A stretch of 64,000 bases of DNA from Streptomyces aurantiacus (GCF_027107535.1 NZ_CP114283.1:2170001-2234000); one strand, 5' to 3'. Positions 25,645 through 34,804 are shown, numbered from the stretch's first letter. Program-made: numbers and translations. Notes: generated from the letters alone by a model not told the origin.

Positions 25645-25750
25645 GGACCCAGGCTCCGGGCGTCGAAATGCCGGTTCAAGTCCGGCCCGCACAGCTCGAT
25701 GTGCGGTGGTCCAAAGGCAGGACGCGGCGACATAACACTGACCTGGGTCC
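25645..25750 (+). ncRNA. Circularly permuted tRNA-like unit 2
   Basis: Same order as unit 1. 3' half: CGTCG (25661-25665), variable AAAT, T-arm GCCGG-TTCAAGT-CCGGC (25670-25686), acceptor CCGCACA (25687-25693). A 6-nt junction GCTCGA follows. 5' half: acceptor TGTGCGG (25700-25706), TG, D-arm GTCC-AAAGGCA-GGAC (25709-25723), G26, anticodon strand CGGCG (25725-25729). The acceptor pairs 7/7, D-stem 4/4, T-stem 5/5, anticodon stem 5/5 with one G-U. A14, G18-G19, A21, TTC, A58 and the 15-48 A-U pair are present. The leader GGACCCAGG (25645-25653) pairs perfectly with the trailer CCTGGGTCC (25742-25750). This is the layout of permuted pre-tRNAs. Confidence 0.78.
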
Positions 25751-25786
25751 TCAAGCGTGCCGGCGTGCCACATGGGCGGCATCACA

Positions 25787-25817
25787 GGGCTCGGAGGCCG
25801 GCTACGCCTCCGAGCCC
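25787..25817 (+). terminator. Probable terminator of the permuted-tRNA transcript
   Basis: GGGCTCGGAGGC (25787-25798) pairs with GCCTCCGAGCCC (25806-25817): 12 bp with a 7-nt loop. It follows unit 2 by 37 nt. The 200 nt between it and the next gene (25818-26018) hold only promoter-like sequence and the palindrome at 25981. Confidence 0.65.
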
Positions 25818-25980
25818 GCTCCCGTTCGAGCGCCCGGGGCCTGCTTCCGCTTCCTGGCGGCCCGCGGCCGGTCCGCTCCCGCAGTCACGCATCAGGTCCG
25901 GTCCCACGACCGTGCACCCGGCCCCTCCTGATTGCGTACATAAAGAACGCGGCCCTCCCGACGATCGTCACACCGCCGAA

Positions 25981-25990
25981 ACGTATACGT
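25981..25990 (+). promoter_or_regulatory. Palindrome in the promoter of the FUSC gene
   Basis: ACGTATACGT is a 10-bp perfect palindrome just before CATACGCT, a possible -10 element. It may be an operator for the FUSC gene. No regulator gene is adjacent. Confidence 0.35.
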
Positions 25991-26018
25991 CCCATACGCT
26001 CCAGAAGTCCCGCCTACC

Positions 26019-28133
26019 GTGGACACCACCGCCCAGGCCGACGTCGCCCGAAGGCAAACACCTCGCCCTCGAACCGACAGGAGCCCCTCGCCCGTGGTCG
26101 TTCCTCGCCCGTTCTCCGCCGCTTCCCAGGTCCTTCCGCCCTGGCTCACCCACGCGCTGCGCACGCAGCGGGGCCCGGTGCCGTGGAACGCCGTCGTGCG
26201 CGGGGCGCTCGCCGCCGGACCGCTGCTGCTCGCGGCGGTTCTCGCGGGGCGGGAGTCCCTCGGTGTCATGGCCGCCCTCGGCGCCATGCTCGCCGGGATC
26301 AACGACCGGCCCGGGAGCCGGCGGGTCGCCGTGCACCGGATCGGGGTGCCCGCGCTGGCCGGGGCCGCGGGGCTCGTCGTCGGTACGTACGCAGGGGAGG
26401 GCCTCGGGGCCGTTCCGCTGACCCTGATACTCACGGCCCTCGGGCTGCTCGCCGGAGCCGTGAGTGCTGTGGGACCCGTCGCCTCGGGGGCCGGGACGCA
26501 GTTGCTCGTCGCCGCGGCCATCGGGGCCGGGATGCCGTTGCCCGAGGCCGGCTGGCAGCGGGCTCTGGTCTTTCTCGCCGGCGCCGGCTGGCTGATCGTA
26601 CTGCGGCTCGCGTTGCCCACGCCCGGGACGAAATCCGGGGCCCTGGCCGTCGATTTTCGGTTCGACGGGGAGCGGGACGCCGTCGCGGACGTCTACGACG
26701 CCGTCGCCGGGCTGCTGACAGCTGTCGGCGGCGGGCAGGCCGGGGCCCGGCGGGCCGCCCTCACCGCCGCGCTCGATCACGCCCAGGACGCGCTCGCGGG
26801 TCCGCGGCTGCGGCGGTACGCCAGCTCCTCGGCCGAGCGGCGGCTGCGGGCGCAGTACGCGGCCGCGCTGCCGCTCGCCGAGGCCGCGACCGCGCTGGCC
26901 TGGGCGGGGGACGCCCTGCCCGCCCGTACCGCGGAGGGGCCGCGCCGGCTCGCCGCCGCCGTGCGGACCGGGGCACCCTGCGGGCCGCTGCCCGCGCCCG
27001 CCCGGACCGTACCCGGACTGCGGGCCCTCGACGACGCGCTGCTGCATGCCGCCGAAGCCTTCGACCGCGGCGGCAAGAAGACCGGGAGTACCGGGAACGC
27101 CGGGGGTGCCGGGGGTGGCGAGGGCACCCGGGACGCCGGGAGCGTCAGGAGTGCCCGGTACGCCGGAGGCAGGGACGGCCAGGAGCCGGGCGTCCGCGGT
27201 GACGCCGGCAGCCATCCGCTCGGACGCGGCGCCGAGCAGACCGCACGCAAGGGACTGCACCTACGGCCCCTGCGCGCCAAAGCACTCCTGCGCACCGTCA
27301 CCGGCACGGCAGGGCGCGAGTACGGATTCCGTGTCGCCCTCTGCTACGGCGCCAGCGCCGCCGTCGCGCAGGCACTGCACCACGTGCACTGGTACTGGCT
27401 GCCCGCGACCGCCGTGTTCCTCGTGAAGCCGGACCTCGGCCCGCTCGTCTCACGCGTACTGAACCGGGCCGCCGGCACCGTCCTCGGCGCCCTCGTCTTT
27501 GCGGGGTTCGCGGCGGTGCTGCCCCGGCCCGAGGGACTCGTCGCGCTCGTGGCGGTCAGCGGCGCCCTCATCCCCGTCGCCACCCGGCACTTCGCCGCGC
27601 AGACGGCCGTGGTCACCGTCCTCGTGCTCGCCCTCGTCATCGTCGGCGGTGAGCCGGAAGCCTCCTGGAGCCGTATCGGCGAGACGCTGCTGGCCTGCGC
27701 GATCGTGCTGATCGTCGGGCACCTGCCGGCTCCGGGGCAGCGCGGAGGGAACGTGAAGGCACGCCTGGCCTCCGCCACCGACGCCGCGCACGCCTACCTC
27801 ACGCACGTGCTGAACGCCACCGACGACCGGGCCGCCCGCTGGGCGCTGCGCCGCGAGGCCTACCGGACGCTGGCCGAGGCCCGCGCCGCGATCGACCGGG
27901 CCTCCGCCGAACTGCCCACCCTGGCCCGCCACACGGAAGGCACCGACGAGGTCGCCGCCACCCTGGAACGCCTGGTGGACACCACCACCGCCTGTGCCGT
28001 GCACCTCGACGACACGGGACGGCTCACCCCGCGGCACACCGAACGCCTCGCCACGCTCCTCGACGAACTCGTCGACCAGCGGGAACGCGCCGGGCTCGCG
28101 GCGGAGTCCCCGCCCGGGCTGCGCAGCGCCTGA
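26019..28133 (+). CDS. FUSC family integral membrane protein (aromatic-acid exporter-like)
   Basis: 704 residues from GTG 26019; GTG 26094, with AGGAG 10 nt upstream, is an equally good start. Two membrane blocks: residues about 55-190 (VVRGALAAGPLLLAAVLAG and several more helices) and about 445-570 (FRVALCYGASAAVAQAL, LVALVAVSGALIPVA, VVTVLVLALVIVGG, LLACAIVLIVGHLPAP). Each is followed by a soluble helical domain. This is the FUSC (fusaric acid resistance/YccS) arrangement, thought to export aromatic acids. A low-complexity Gly-rich segment at about 355-405 lies before the second block. Confidence 0.85.
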   Translation: MDTTAQADVARRQTPRPRTDRSPSPVVVPRPFSAASQVLPPWLTHALRTQRGPVPWNAVVRGALAAGPLLLAAVLAGRESLGVMAALGAMLAGINDRPGSRRVAVHRIGVPALAGAAGLVVGTYAGEGLGAVPLTLILTALGLLAGAVSAVGPVASGAGTQLLVAAAIGAGMPLPEAGWQRALVFLAGAGWLIVLRLALPTPGTKSGALAVDFRFDGERDAVADVYDAVAGLLTAVGGGQAGARRAALTAALDHAQDALAGPRLRRYASSSAERRLRAQYAAALPLAEAATALAWAGDALPARTAEGPRRLAAAVRTGAPCGPLPAPARTVPGLRALDDALLHAAEAFDRGGKKTGSTGNAGGAGGGEGTRDAGSVRSARYAGGRDGQEPGVRGDAGSHPLGRGAEQTARKGLHLRPLRAKALLRTVTGTAGREYGFRVALCYGASAAVAQALHHVHWYWLPATAVFLVKPDLGPLVSRVLNRAAGTVLGALVFAGFAAVLPRPEGLVALVAVSGALIPVATRHFAAQTAVVTVLVLALVIVGGEPEASWSRIGETLLACAIVLIVGHLPAPGQRGGNVKARLASATDAAHAYLTHVLNATDDRAARWALRREAYRTLAEARAAIDRASAELPTLARHTEGTDEVAATLERLVDTTTACAVHLDDTGRLTPRHTERLATLLDELVDQRERAGLAAESPPGLRSA

Positions 28134-28155
28134 GAACGGCTGCCGCACCGCTCCC

Positions 28156-29106
28156 TCAGGGTTCTATGCGTGCCCACACCGGCGCGTGGTCCGACCCCGC
28201 GGCGTCCCGGCGCGCGGCCGGATCCTCGTCGACCGACGGCAGCGGCGTCTCCTGGACCGGGGCGCCCGTCCCGGCCCCGGTCACATGGTCGAGGAGCAGA
28301 CGGCTGACCAGTATGTGGTCGATCAGTTCGGGGCGCCCGGCATGGACGCGGGAGAAACGCTGCTCCTCCGGGATGAGGGGCGCGATGTTCCACAGCCGTG
28401 CCGCGTCGCCCCGGTCGGGCCGCTCGAAGCCGACCGTGCCGATCTCCGAGCCGGCCGGACCTAGCGGGATCTGGGTCGTGGCGGCCGCGACCTCGTCGTT
28501 GAGGTCGCCGAGCACGGCCACGTTCCGCTTCTTGCCCTTGCCGTCGAGGAGACCGTCGGCGACGGTCCGCAGCGTCGTGGCCTCGGCGGCACGCCGGAAC
28601 AGGGCGTACGCGCCGTAGCGGGCCCGCTCGCCCTCGTCCCGTGGCTGGAACCGCTTGCCCGGGTACGTCAGCAGCTTCGACTTCAGATGGCAGACCGCCG
28701 CAGACAGGGTCATGCCCTGGGCGGTCATCTCCACGGCCAGGATTCCGCGGCCCGTCCGGGGCACCGGTTCACCGTCGTCGTCGCCCTGGACCGCCCGCAG
28801 GGGTGGGGGAAAGTCGTTGGTGTCCGTGATCGTCCGCGGCGCCGTCCGGCTGAGGAAACCGACCCTGATGCCGCGGCTGTCCGGATGCTCCGAGAGCACG
28901 ATGTGCCAGTCCCCGTCCAGCATCCCGGCCAGGTCCTCCAGGGCCTCCGGGTCGCCGACCTCCTGCACGCCGAGCAGCGTGGGATCGAGCTCCCTGACGA
29001 CGGCCGCCAGGGAGGTGAGTTTCGCCTTGTACGCGGCCTCGGTGCGGGGGCCGAACGCGCCGCCCGGCCGGTACAGGTTCTCCAGGTTCCAGGTGCCGAG
29101 CAGCAT
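28156..29106 (-). CDS. Endonuclease/exonuclease/phosphatase family protein
   Basis: 316 residues, Mg-dependent EEP fold. Motifs in order: GTWNLENLYR (Asn ligand), LLGVQEVGDPEAL (catalytic-site Glu), AVCHLKSKL (His), VAVLGDLNDEV (Asp/Asn), and the C-terminal SDHAPVWARI (Asp-His pair). No signal peptide, so cytoplasmic. Substrate could be DNA, an inositol phosphate or a nucleotide; no closer assignment is possible. It converges with the FUSC gene. Confidence 0.88.
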   Translation of the reverse strand: MLLGTWNLENLYRPGGAFGPRTEAAYKAKLTSLAAVVRELDPTLLGVQEVGDPEALEDLAGMLDGDWHIVLSEHPDSRGIRVGFLSRTAPRTITDTNDFPPPLRAVQGDDDGEPVPRTGRGILAVEMTAQGMTLSAAVCHLKSKLLTYPGKRFQPRDEGERARYGAYALFRRAAEATTLRTVADGLLDGKGKKRNVAVLGDLNDEVAAATTQIPLGPAGSEIGTVGFERPDRGDAARLWNIAPLIPEEQRFSRVHAGRPELIDHILVSRLLLDHVTGAGTGAPVQETPLPSVDEDPAARRDAAGSDHAPVWARIEP

Positions 29107-29258
29107 GCCGGGCTCCTTCCCGGACGCGCCACGTCCAAGGGGCGCCGCCCGTCGAATGGTGAGGCCAGCGTGCGCGTGAAACCGCCAGGGCGACAGGGCG
29201 GGGGCAGGGTGCGCGGTTCACGTCACCCGGCGGCACGATCCCGCCGTACGGTGGCGTG

Positions 29259-30719
29259 ATGACCTCGCCCGAGCCCACGCCCGACGCGAAGACCCACCCG
29301 AGTCCCTCGGACCCTGCGCAGTCAGGCCCGAGTTCCCCGGCCCACGCGAGGACCGGTCCGATGTCCCCGGCCCACGCGAAGAGCGCCGCTGATCTCATCA
29401 TCAGCGCATGTACCGCCCTCGTGCACGACGATCATGAACAGATCGGCTTCGTCGAGGACGCCACCATCGTCGTACGCGACGGCCGCATCGAGGCGATCAC
29501 CACCGGGCCGGTCGGCCTCCCCGCCCACGAACGCATCGACGCCCGGGGCCAGGTCGCGATGCCCGGCCTCGTCAACTGCCATACCCACGCTCCGATGGTC
29601 ACCCTGCGCGGCATTGCCGAGGACCTGCCCGTCGATGAGTGGTTCAACGACTTCGTGTGGCCCATCGAGTCCAACCTCCAGGAGAAGGACGTGGAGTTGG
29701 GCGCGCGGCTCGCCTGCGCCGAGATGATCCGCGGCGGTGTCACCTGCTTCGCGGACCACTACTTCTCGATGGACACCGTCGCCGCCGTGACCGCCGAGAG
29801 CGGCCTGCGCGCCAACCTCGGGCAGGCCTTCTTCTCCTCCCAGGGCGCGGCGGGCCGCGAGCGCTCCCTCGACTTCGCCCTCCGCAACCGCGACACCGCA
29901 GAGGGCCGCATCACCACCTCGCTCGCCCCGCACGCGCCCTACACCGTGGACGACTCCGACCTCGCCGCCACCGCGGAACTCGCCGCGGAACACGGCCTGT
30001 TGGTGCACATCCACGCCTCCGAGAACCGTGACCAGGCGGAGGCCGGCCTCGCCCGCCACGGCCGTACACCCATCGAGACCCTGGCCGCCACCGGCCTCCT
30101 CGACACGGACCTGCTCCTCGCGCACGGCACCGGCATCATGGAACGCGACCTGCCCGTCCTCGCCCGCGCGACCGGCCGGATCGCCGTGGCCAGCGCCCCG
30201 CGCGGCTACCTCAAGTTCGCCTGGCCCACGACCACTCCGGTACGCGCCCTGCGTGAACTCGGCATCTCCGTGGGACTCGCCACGGACGGGGCGGCGTCCA
30301 ACAACTCCCTGGACGTATGGGAGTCCATGGCGCTCACCGCGCTCGTCCAGAAGTTCACCGAGGCCGACGCCCGCTGCCTGACGTCACGTCAGGCCCTGCA
30401 CCACGCGACGCTGCAGAGCGCCCGGGCCGTCGGACTCGGGCAGGAGATCGGGAGCCTCGCGCCGGGACGCAGGGCCGACATCATCCTGGTCGACCTGACC
30501 GGCCCGCACACCCAGCCCGTCCACGACCTCGCGGCCACCCTCGTGCACAGCGCCCGCGCCGGTGACGTACGCACGACGATCGTCGACGGCCGGATCCTCA
30601 TGCGCGACCGCGAGCTTCTGACCCTCGACGTCCCGGCGGTCGTACGGGAGATGAACGAGCGCATGCCCGCACTCATCGACCGGAGCCACGGGAAGCGCAT
30701 CCAGGACTACGACACCTGA
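29259..30719 (+). CDS. Amidohydrolase / deaminase (MtaD/TrzN-type)
   Basis: 486 residues from ATG 29259 (a GTG overlaps 3 nt before). Metal-dependent TIM barrel: VNCHTHAPM (two His ligands), LVHIHASENRDQ, LLAHGTGI, and LATDGAASNNSLDVWESM with the catalytic Asp. This is the chlorohydrolase/guanine, S-adenosylhomocysteine or 8-oxoguanine deaminase subgroup. The first 40 residues are a repeated Pro/Ala/Ser tail (two PAHA units) not seen in the family. The gene is divergent from the EEP gene; no pathway partner is next to it. Confidence 0.88.
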   Translation: MTSPEPTPDAKTHPSPSDPAQSGPSSPAHARTGPMSPAHAKSAADLIISACTALVHDDHEQIGFVEDATIVVRDGRIEAITTGPVGLPAHERIDARGQVAMPGLVNCHTHAPMVTLRGIAEDLPVDEWFNDFVWPIESNLQEKDVELGARLACAEMIRGGVTCFADHYFSMDTVAAVTAESGLRANLGQAFFSSQGAAGRERSLDFALRNRDTAEGRITTSLAPHAPYTVDDSDLAATAELAAEHGLLVHIHASENRDQAEAGLARHGRTPIETLAATGLLDTDLLLAHGTGIMERDLPVLARATGRIAVASAPRGYLKFAWPTTTPVRALRELGISVGLATDGAASNNSLDVWESMALTALVQKFTEADARCLTSRQALHHATLQSARAVGLGQEIGSLAPGRRADIILVDLTGPHTQPVHDLAATLVHSARAGDVRTTIVDGRILMRDRELLTLDVPAVVREMNERMPALIDRSHGKRIQDYDT

Positions 30720-30896
30720 GACGCACCCGGGCCGGACACGAGAAGCCGCCGGGCCCGATACAGAAGGCCGCCGGGCCGCGGACCTCGGAGGATGCCGGCC
30801 CGGACACGTACGGAAAAGAAAATCCCCGCCCCACCGATGAGTTCCGCTCGTCCCTTCGGTCCACCTGGGAGATGGCACCGCACCGAAGGAGCAGCG

Positions 30897-31592
30897 ATGA
30901 CACTTCCGCCGATCGCCTCGCGCGAGGAGTGGCGCGCCGCGCGCGAGGAACTGCTGGCCAAGGAGAAGGCCGCGACCCGTGCGCGGGACGCCCTCAACGC
31001 GGAGCGGCGACGTCTGCCCATGGTCGAGATCGGCAAGGAGTACGTCTTCGAGGGCGGCGACGGCAAGGCGACGCTGTTCGACCTCTTCGCAGGACGGCAT
31101 CAACTTGTCGTCCATCACTTCATGTTCGCGCCCGAGTGGGACGCGGGCTGCCGCAGCTGCTCGGCGTTCGTCGACCAGATCGCGCACCTCGCGCACCTGC
31201 GCGCGCGGGACACCGAACTGGCCGTGGTCTCCCGGGCGCCCTACACGAAAATCCTGCCCTTCAAGGCGCGGATGGGGTGGACCGTGCCCTGGTACTCGTC
31301 GTACGGGAACGACTTCAACCACGACTTCCTGGCGTCGGTCCAAGGCACGGAGGGCGAGGAGCCCCATGAGCGGCCGGGGGTGAGCTGCTTCCTCCGCGAC
31401 CGGGACCGGGTCTTCCACACCTACTCGGCCTACGAGCGCGGACTCGACGGACTGGGCTCCACCACGAGTTTCCTGGACCTCACCGCCCTCGGCCGGCAGG
31501 AGGAATGGGAGCGGCCCGCGGGGCGCGCGTCGGCCCTGGGCGCGCCCGCGGGCAGTGAGCGGATCCGGTACCACGACGAATACGAGGACTGA
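30897..31592 (+). CDS. DUF899 family protein (thioredoxin-like)
   Basis: 231 residues from ATG 30897, which follows a perfect AAGGAG 5 nt upstream. DUF899 proteins have a thioredoxin-like core: VEIGKEYVFEG, FDLFAGRHQLVVHHFMFAPEWDAGCRSCSAF with a CxxC pair, and WTVPWYSSYGNDFNHDF, then FHTYSAYERGLD. Activity unknown; an oxidoreductase or dithiol chaperone is plausible. The 177 bases before it after the amidohydrolase are non-coding with GC-rich imperfect repeats. Confidence 0.88.
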   Translation: MTLPPIASREEWRAAREELLAKEKAATRARDALNAERRRLPMVEIGKEYVFEGGDGKATLFDLFAGRHQLVVHHFMFAPEWDAGCRSCSAFVDQIAHLAHLRARDTELAVVSRAPYTKILPFKARMGWTVPWYSSYGNDFNHDFLASVQGTEGEEPHERPGVSCFLRDRDRVFHTYSAYERGLDGLGSTTSFLDLTALGRQEEWERPAGRASALGAPAGSERIRYHDEYED

Positions 31593-31764
31593 GCGCGTGC
31601 CCCCGCGAGGGAGGCGTGGGGCAGGCGGAGAGCGACCGCACGATCCACTGTGACCGTGTGTCGACTACGTCTCAGTGCCGTCACTTCGCGAGACCTTCAC
31701 CCCATGATTGGCGTTTAACTCTTCAAGAGCTCTCAGAAGAGCGGCGCGAACATGGAGGTGCAGG

Positions 31765-31935
31765 GTGGTGAACGGGCGAACGGTGCTGGAGCGCTTTCCC
31801 GCCGGTGGGCCGCGTGGATCATGGCCCGCGGAAGAGTTCGCGCATGCGCGCCGCCTCGAGGGACAGCACGTCGAGGTCGTGATGGACCTGTCCACGGACA
31901 CCTTCCTGGTCGTCGTGCGGGAGCTCGCCGAGTGA
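31765..31935 (+). CDS. Small conserved protein of unknown function
   Basis: 56 residues: the two tandem GTG codons at 31765 and 31768 follow GGAGG (31755-31759) by 5 nt, the best ribosome site in the region. The protein reads VVNGRTVLERFPAGGPRGSW followed by PAEEFAHARRLEGQ, and ends with VVMDLSTDTFLVVVRE. It contains two short beta strands around an acidic helix and is probably cytoplasmic. I recall similar small proteins in Streptomyces but cannot name a family. A stem (CTCTTC/GAAGAG) lies in its upstream region. Confidence 0.6.
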   Translation: MVNGRTVLERFPAGGPRGSWPAEEFAHARRLEGQHVEVVMDLSTDTFLVVVRELAE

Positions 31936-31957
31936 GCGGGGCCGGCCGGCGCGGATC

Positions 31958-34141
31958 TCAGCCCGCCTTCGGGGCCGGTACCTTCACCGAGAACTGCCCG
32001 GCCTGCAGTCCGTACAGCTCCGCGTAGACCCCTCCCGTGGAGAGCAGCTCGTCCGGGGTGCCGGACTCCACGAGACGGCCCTGGTCGAGGACGTGCACCA
32101 GATCGGCGTGGCGCACCGACGCCAGCCGGTGCGTGATCAGGATGACCGTCTGACCGGTGCCCGCCAGAGCCCGGATCTTCTCGAAGACCTCCAGTTCGGC
32201 GCGTGCGTCGAGGGCCGCCGTCGGCTCGTCCACGACGAGGATCGCGCCCCGTCGGTACGCCGCCCGTGCGATACCGAGCCGCTGCCACTGGCCGCCCGAC
32301 AGCTCGTGCCCGCCGCTGAACATCCGGGCCAGCAGTGTGTCGAGACCCCGCGGCAGGTCCGCCACCACGTCCTCGGCGCCCGCCTCGGTGACGGCCTCGC
32401 CCAGCCGCTCGTCGGTGAGCGGCGCGGAGGCCCGGCCGATCGCGACGTTCACCCGGGCCGTGAACGGCCACCTCTTGAAGTCCTGCGCCACCATCGCGAT
32501 CCGCTCGGCGAGTTGCCGCCGGTCGGCGGTCGCCGCGTCGACGTCGTCCCACAGGATCCGGCCGCGCTGTGGCGCGTACAGCCCTGACAGCAGCTTGACC
32601 AGGGTGGTCTTCCCGGAACCGTTCTCCCCGACGAGCGCCACGATCTTGCCGAGCGGCACGCTGAGCGACAGGTCCGACAGAGCGGGCCGGGCGGCGCTGC
32701 CCGGATAGGTGAACGTGACGTTCTCGAAGCGGATCTCGCGCGGCTTCTCGGGCAGCGGTTCGCCGCCGACGGGGATCGTGCGCCCGGCCGCCTCCACGTG
32801 CAGGCGTTGCAGATCCCCGACGAACAGGGCCTCCTCGTGCAGGGTGTTGACCTCCAGGACGAGCGTGTCGAGATTCGCGGAGCCCGTGCGGATCGCGATG
32901 ACCGCCGTGCCCGCCACGGACAGCGCCATCGCGCCGGCCAGCAGCAGCCAGCCGAGAGTCGCGTACGTCGCCACGGTCGCGAGCCCCGTCCAGGTGGCCG
33001 CGATCAGACCGGTCCGTGCCTCCAGGCGGGCGAGGCGGGCCTGTTCGGTCTCGGCGGCCTCCGACATGGAGCGGAAGTGCTTCAACAGGAACGGGCCGAC
33101 GCCGTGGACGCGGATCTCCGGCGCGGCGGCGGGCTCGGTGAGCAGACCGCTGATCAGGCGGCCGGCCCTGGCGTGCTGCACCCAGGCGTGCCACGACGCG
33201 TAGCGGCGCCGGGCGATGGTCAGGGCGCTCCACGCGCTCGGCAGCGTCATCGTCACCAGCAGCGGCAGCAGCGCCGGGTGCAGCACCGTCAGGACGCCCG
33301 CAGCCGCGATCAGCGAGATCATCGCGTTCACCACGCGTGTGGCGATCCCGATCATGCGCCGGGCGGACGAGGCACCGTACTGCGCGGTGTCCAGCAGCTT
33401 GTGGAAGGCCTCGTCCTCGATCGCCGACAGTTCGACCACCGCGGCCCGCTCCAGATACTGCTCCGTCGCGACACGCTCCACCTTCGGCTCGAGGCGGCCG
33501 GTGGCGTACGTCGAGGCGGCCCGCAGCAGCGCGGCGAGCAGCATCACCACGGCGACCGTGACGAGCGCGGGCACCGCTTCCCGCAGCCTGTCCGCGACCT
33601 GGCCGCGCTCCATCAGGCGCCCCAGGACGCTGTTGACCGCCAGCAGGCTCACCGCCTGCGCCAGCCCGCGGCCCACCTCCGCGCCCAGGACGATCCGCGC
33701 GGCCCGGCGGTCCGCCTGCCAGGCCAGCCGGAAACTGGACGCGAGCAGTGCGGGCAGCCGCGTCACCATGGCACGGAAGTTCAGCTCCATGAACGCGTTG
33801 GAATGCTGCGACCAGCCCATGTCGTAGCGCAACGGCCCGCCGAACAGCAGCCGTTCGGACTCGGAGGGCTCGGGGCCGTCGCCTGTCCCGCTCTTCTTGC
33901 CGACGGACCCGGAGGATGCCTCTTCCTGCTTCGTGGCTCCCGCGGTCTTCCTCGGTTTCGCGGCTCCCGTCGTGTTGCTCGGTTTCCCGGGTCCCTTCGT
34001 CTTCCCCGGCTTACCGGATCCCGCCGACGCAGTGCCCTCCGATGATTCCACCGATTCAGCAGACCCCACCGATGACCTCCCCGATCGTGGACGAACGGCC
34101 ACTATCGCGGCGGAGGGCGCCGTCGGGCAGGGCGCGCGCAC
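31958..34141 (-). CDS. ABC transporter, fused permease and ATPase
   Basis: 727 residues, a half-transporter. The first 90 residues are Lys/Pro/Gly/Ser repeats (KTKGPGKP, TTGAAKPRKTAG) outside the family fold and probably cytoplasmic. Six membrane helices span about 125-390. ATPase domain: Walker A GENGSGKTT, signature ELSGGQWQRLG, Walker B AILVVDEPTAALD, H-loop ITHRLAS. Together these make a type-I exporter subunit of the MsbA/PrtD-like group; it would act as a homodimer. Substrate unknown. Confidence 0.9.
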   Translation of the reverse strand: MRAPCPTAPSAAIVAVRPRSGRSSVGSAESVESSEGTASAGSGKPGKTKGPGKPSNTTGAAKPRKTAGATKQEEASSGSVGKKSGTGDGPEPSESERLLFGGPLRYDMGWSQHSNAFMELNFRAMVTRLPALLASSFRLAWQADRRAARIVLGAEVGRGLAQAVSLLAVNSVLGRLMERGQVADRLREAVPALVTVAVVMLLAALLRAASTYATGRLEPKVERVATEQYLERAAVVELSAIEDEAFHKLLDTAQYGASSARRMIGIATRVVNAMISLIAAAGVLTVLHPALLPLLVTMTLPSAWSALTIARRRYASWHAWVQHARAGRLISGLLTEPAAAPEIRVHGVGPFLLKHFRSMSEAAETEQARLARLEARTGLIAATWTGLATVATYATLGWLLLAGAMALSVAGTAVIAIRTGSANLDTLVLEVNTLHEEALFVGDLQRLHVEAAGRTIPVGGEPLPEKPREIRFENVTFTYPGSAARPALSDLSLSVPLGKIVALVGENGSGKTTLVKLLSGLYAPQRGRILWDDVDAATADRRQLAERIAMVAQDFKRWPFTARVNVAIGRASAPLTDERLGEAVTEAGAEDVVADLPRGLDTLLARMFSGGHELSGGQWQRLGIARAAYRRGAILVVDEPTAALDARAELEVFEKIRALAGTGQTVILITHRLASVRHADLVHVLDQGRLVESGTPDELLSTGGVYAELYGLQAGQFSVKVPAPKAG

Positions 34142-34262
34142 GCTCCGTCACGGCGTGACCGGAGCACGCCCGGGCGCTTGTGGCCGCGCGCTGTGCCATG
34201 ACCGGGAACGCGCGCCTCCACGCGCCCGGGCACCGGGGGAGTTCCTGCGACGAAGCCGCGAA

Positions 34263-34721
34263 TCAGGCGCTGATCTGCCGGGTCCAGGCCGGTGGCGTCC
34301 CGGTCAGCCGGCACAGGGCCAGGTAGAGGGGGATCGGCGGGGTGTACGGCAGGGTGCTGTCCGGCGTGTGGATCAGTCCGGGGAAACCGGGCGAGGCGGG
34401 GACGAGCGCACCCGTGGCGTAGTGCGCGGGCGCCGGCCAGTCGAGGGCGACATCGGAGTCGGAGGGCACGAGCCACCACCAGTGCGTGCTGTCGGCGTAC
34501 ACACAGCCGACGCGCGGCAGCCGGGGCATCAGGAGCGGGCCGAGTCTCGCGGGCATCGCCACCGCGTCACAGCCCAGCGGGGCCCGCATGCCCTCCGGCA
34601 CGGTCAGCGGCCGTGGCGCGCCCGCGCCCGCGCCCGACGCCGTCCGGCCGCGCTCGATGCGGACCAACGTGTCCAGGCTCAGCACCCGTGACGCACCGAC
34701 CGAGCCAGCCCTCACACCCAT
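34263..34721 (-). CDS. Hypothetical protein, Trp-rich
   Basis: 152 residues from ATG 34721. Recognisable block: PRLPRVGCVYADSTHWWWLV then PSDSDVALDWPAPAHYATGA and LYLALCRLTGTPPAW, suggesting a small domain similar to the N-terminal part of primase/polymerase-like proteins in Streptomyces, but without the catalytic acids. It lies directly downstream of the HATPase gene and shares direction. Function unknown. Confidence 0.65.
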   Translation of the reverse strand: MGVRAGSVGASRVLSLDTLVRIERGRTASGAGAGAPRPLTVPEGMRAPLGCDAVAMPARLGPLLMPRLPRVGCVYADSTHWWWLVPSDSDVALDWPAPAHYATGALVPASPGFPGLIHTPDSTLPYTPPIPLYLALCRLTGTPPAWTRQISA

Positions 34722-34804
34722 TCGGCCCCCGTCCGTTCTCGCAGTTTTCCGGTCTGGGTCTCGCGATGTCCGAACCGGCCGGAGACCGGCTGGAACGATT
34801 CAGG

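Noticed and set aside
25645..25664. Variable-arm hairpin (CCGGA...TCCGG) making unit 2 a class II tRNA
   Set aside because: The arm would leave 10 unpaired bases before the T-stem, whereas using 25661-25665 as the anticodon strand gives a standard tRNA geometry and frees GGACCCAGG for the 9-bp outer stem.
25478..25729. tRNA fragments read as attachment-site scars of an integrative element
   Set aside because: Scars leave a duplicated 3' tRNA end only. Here both halves of each unit are present with matching stems in permuted order, and no integrase is nearby.
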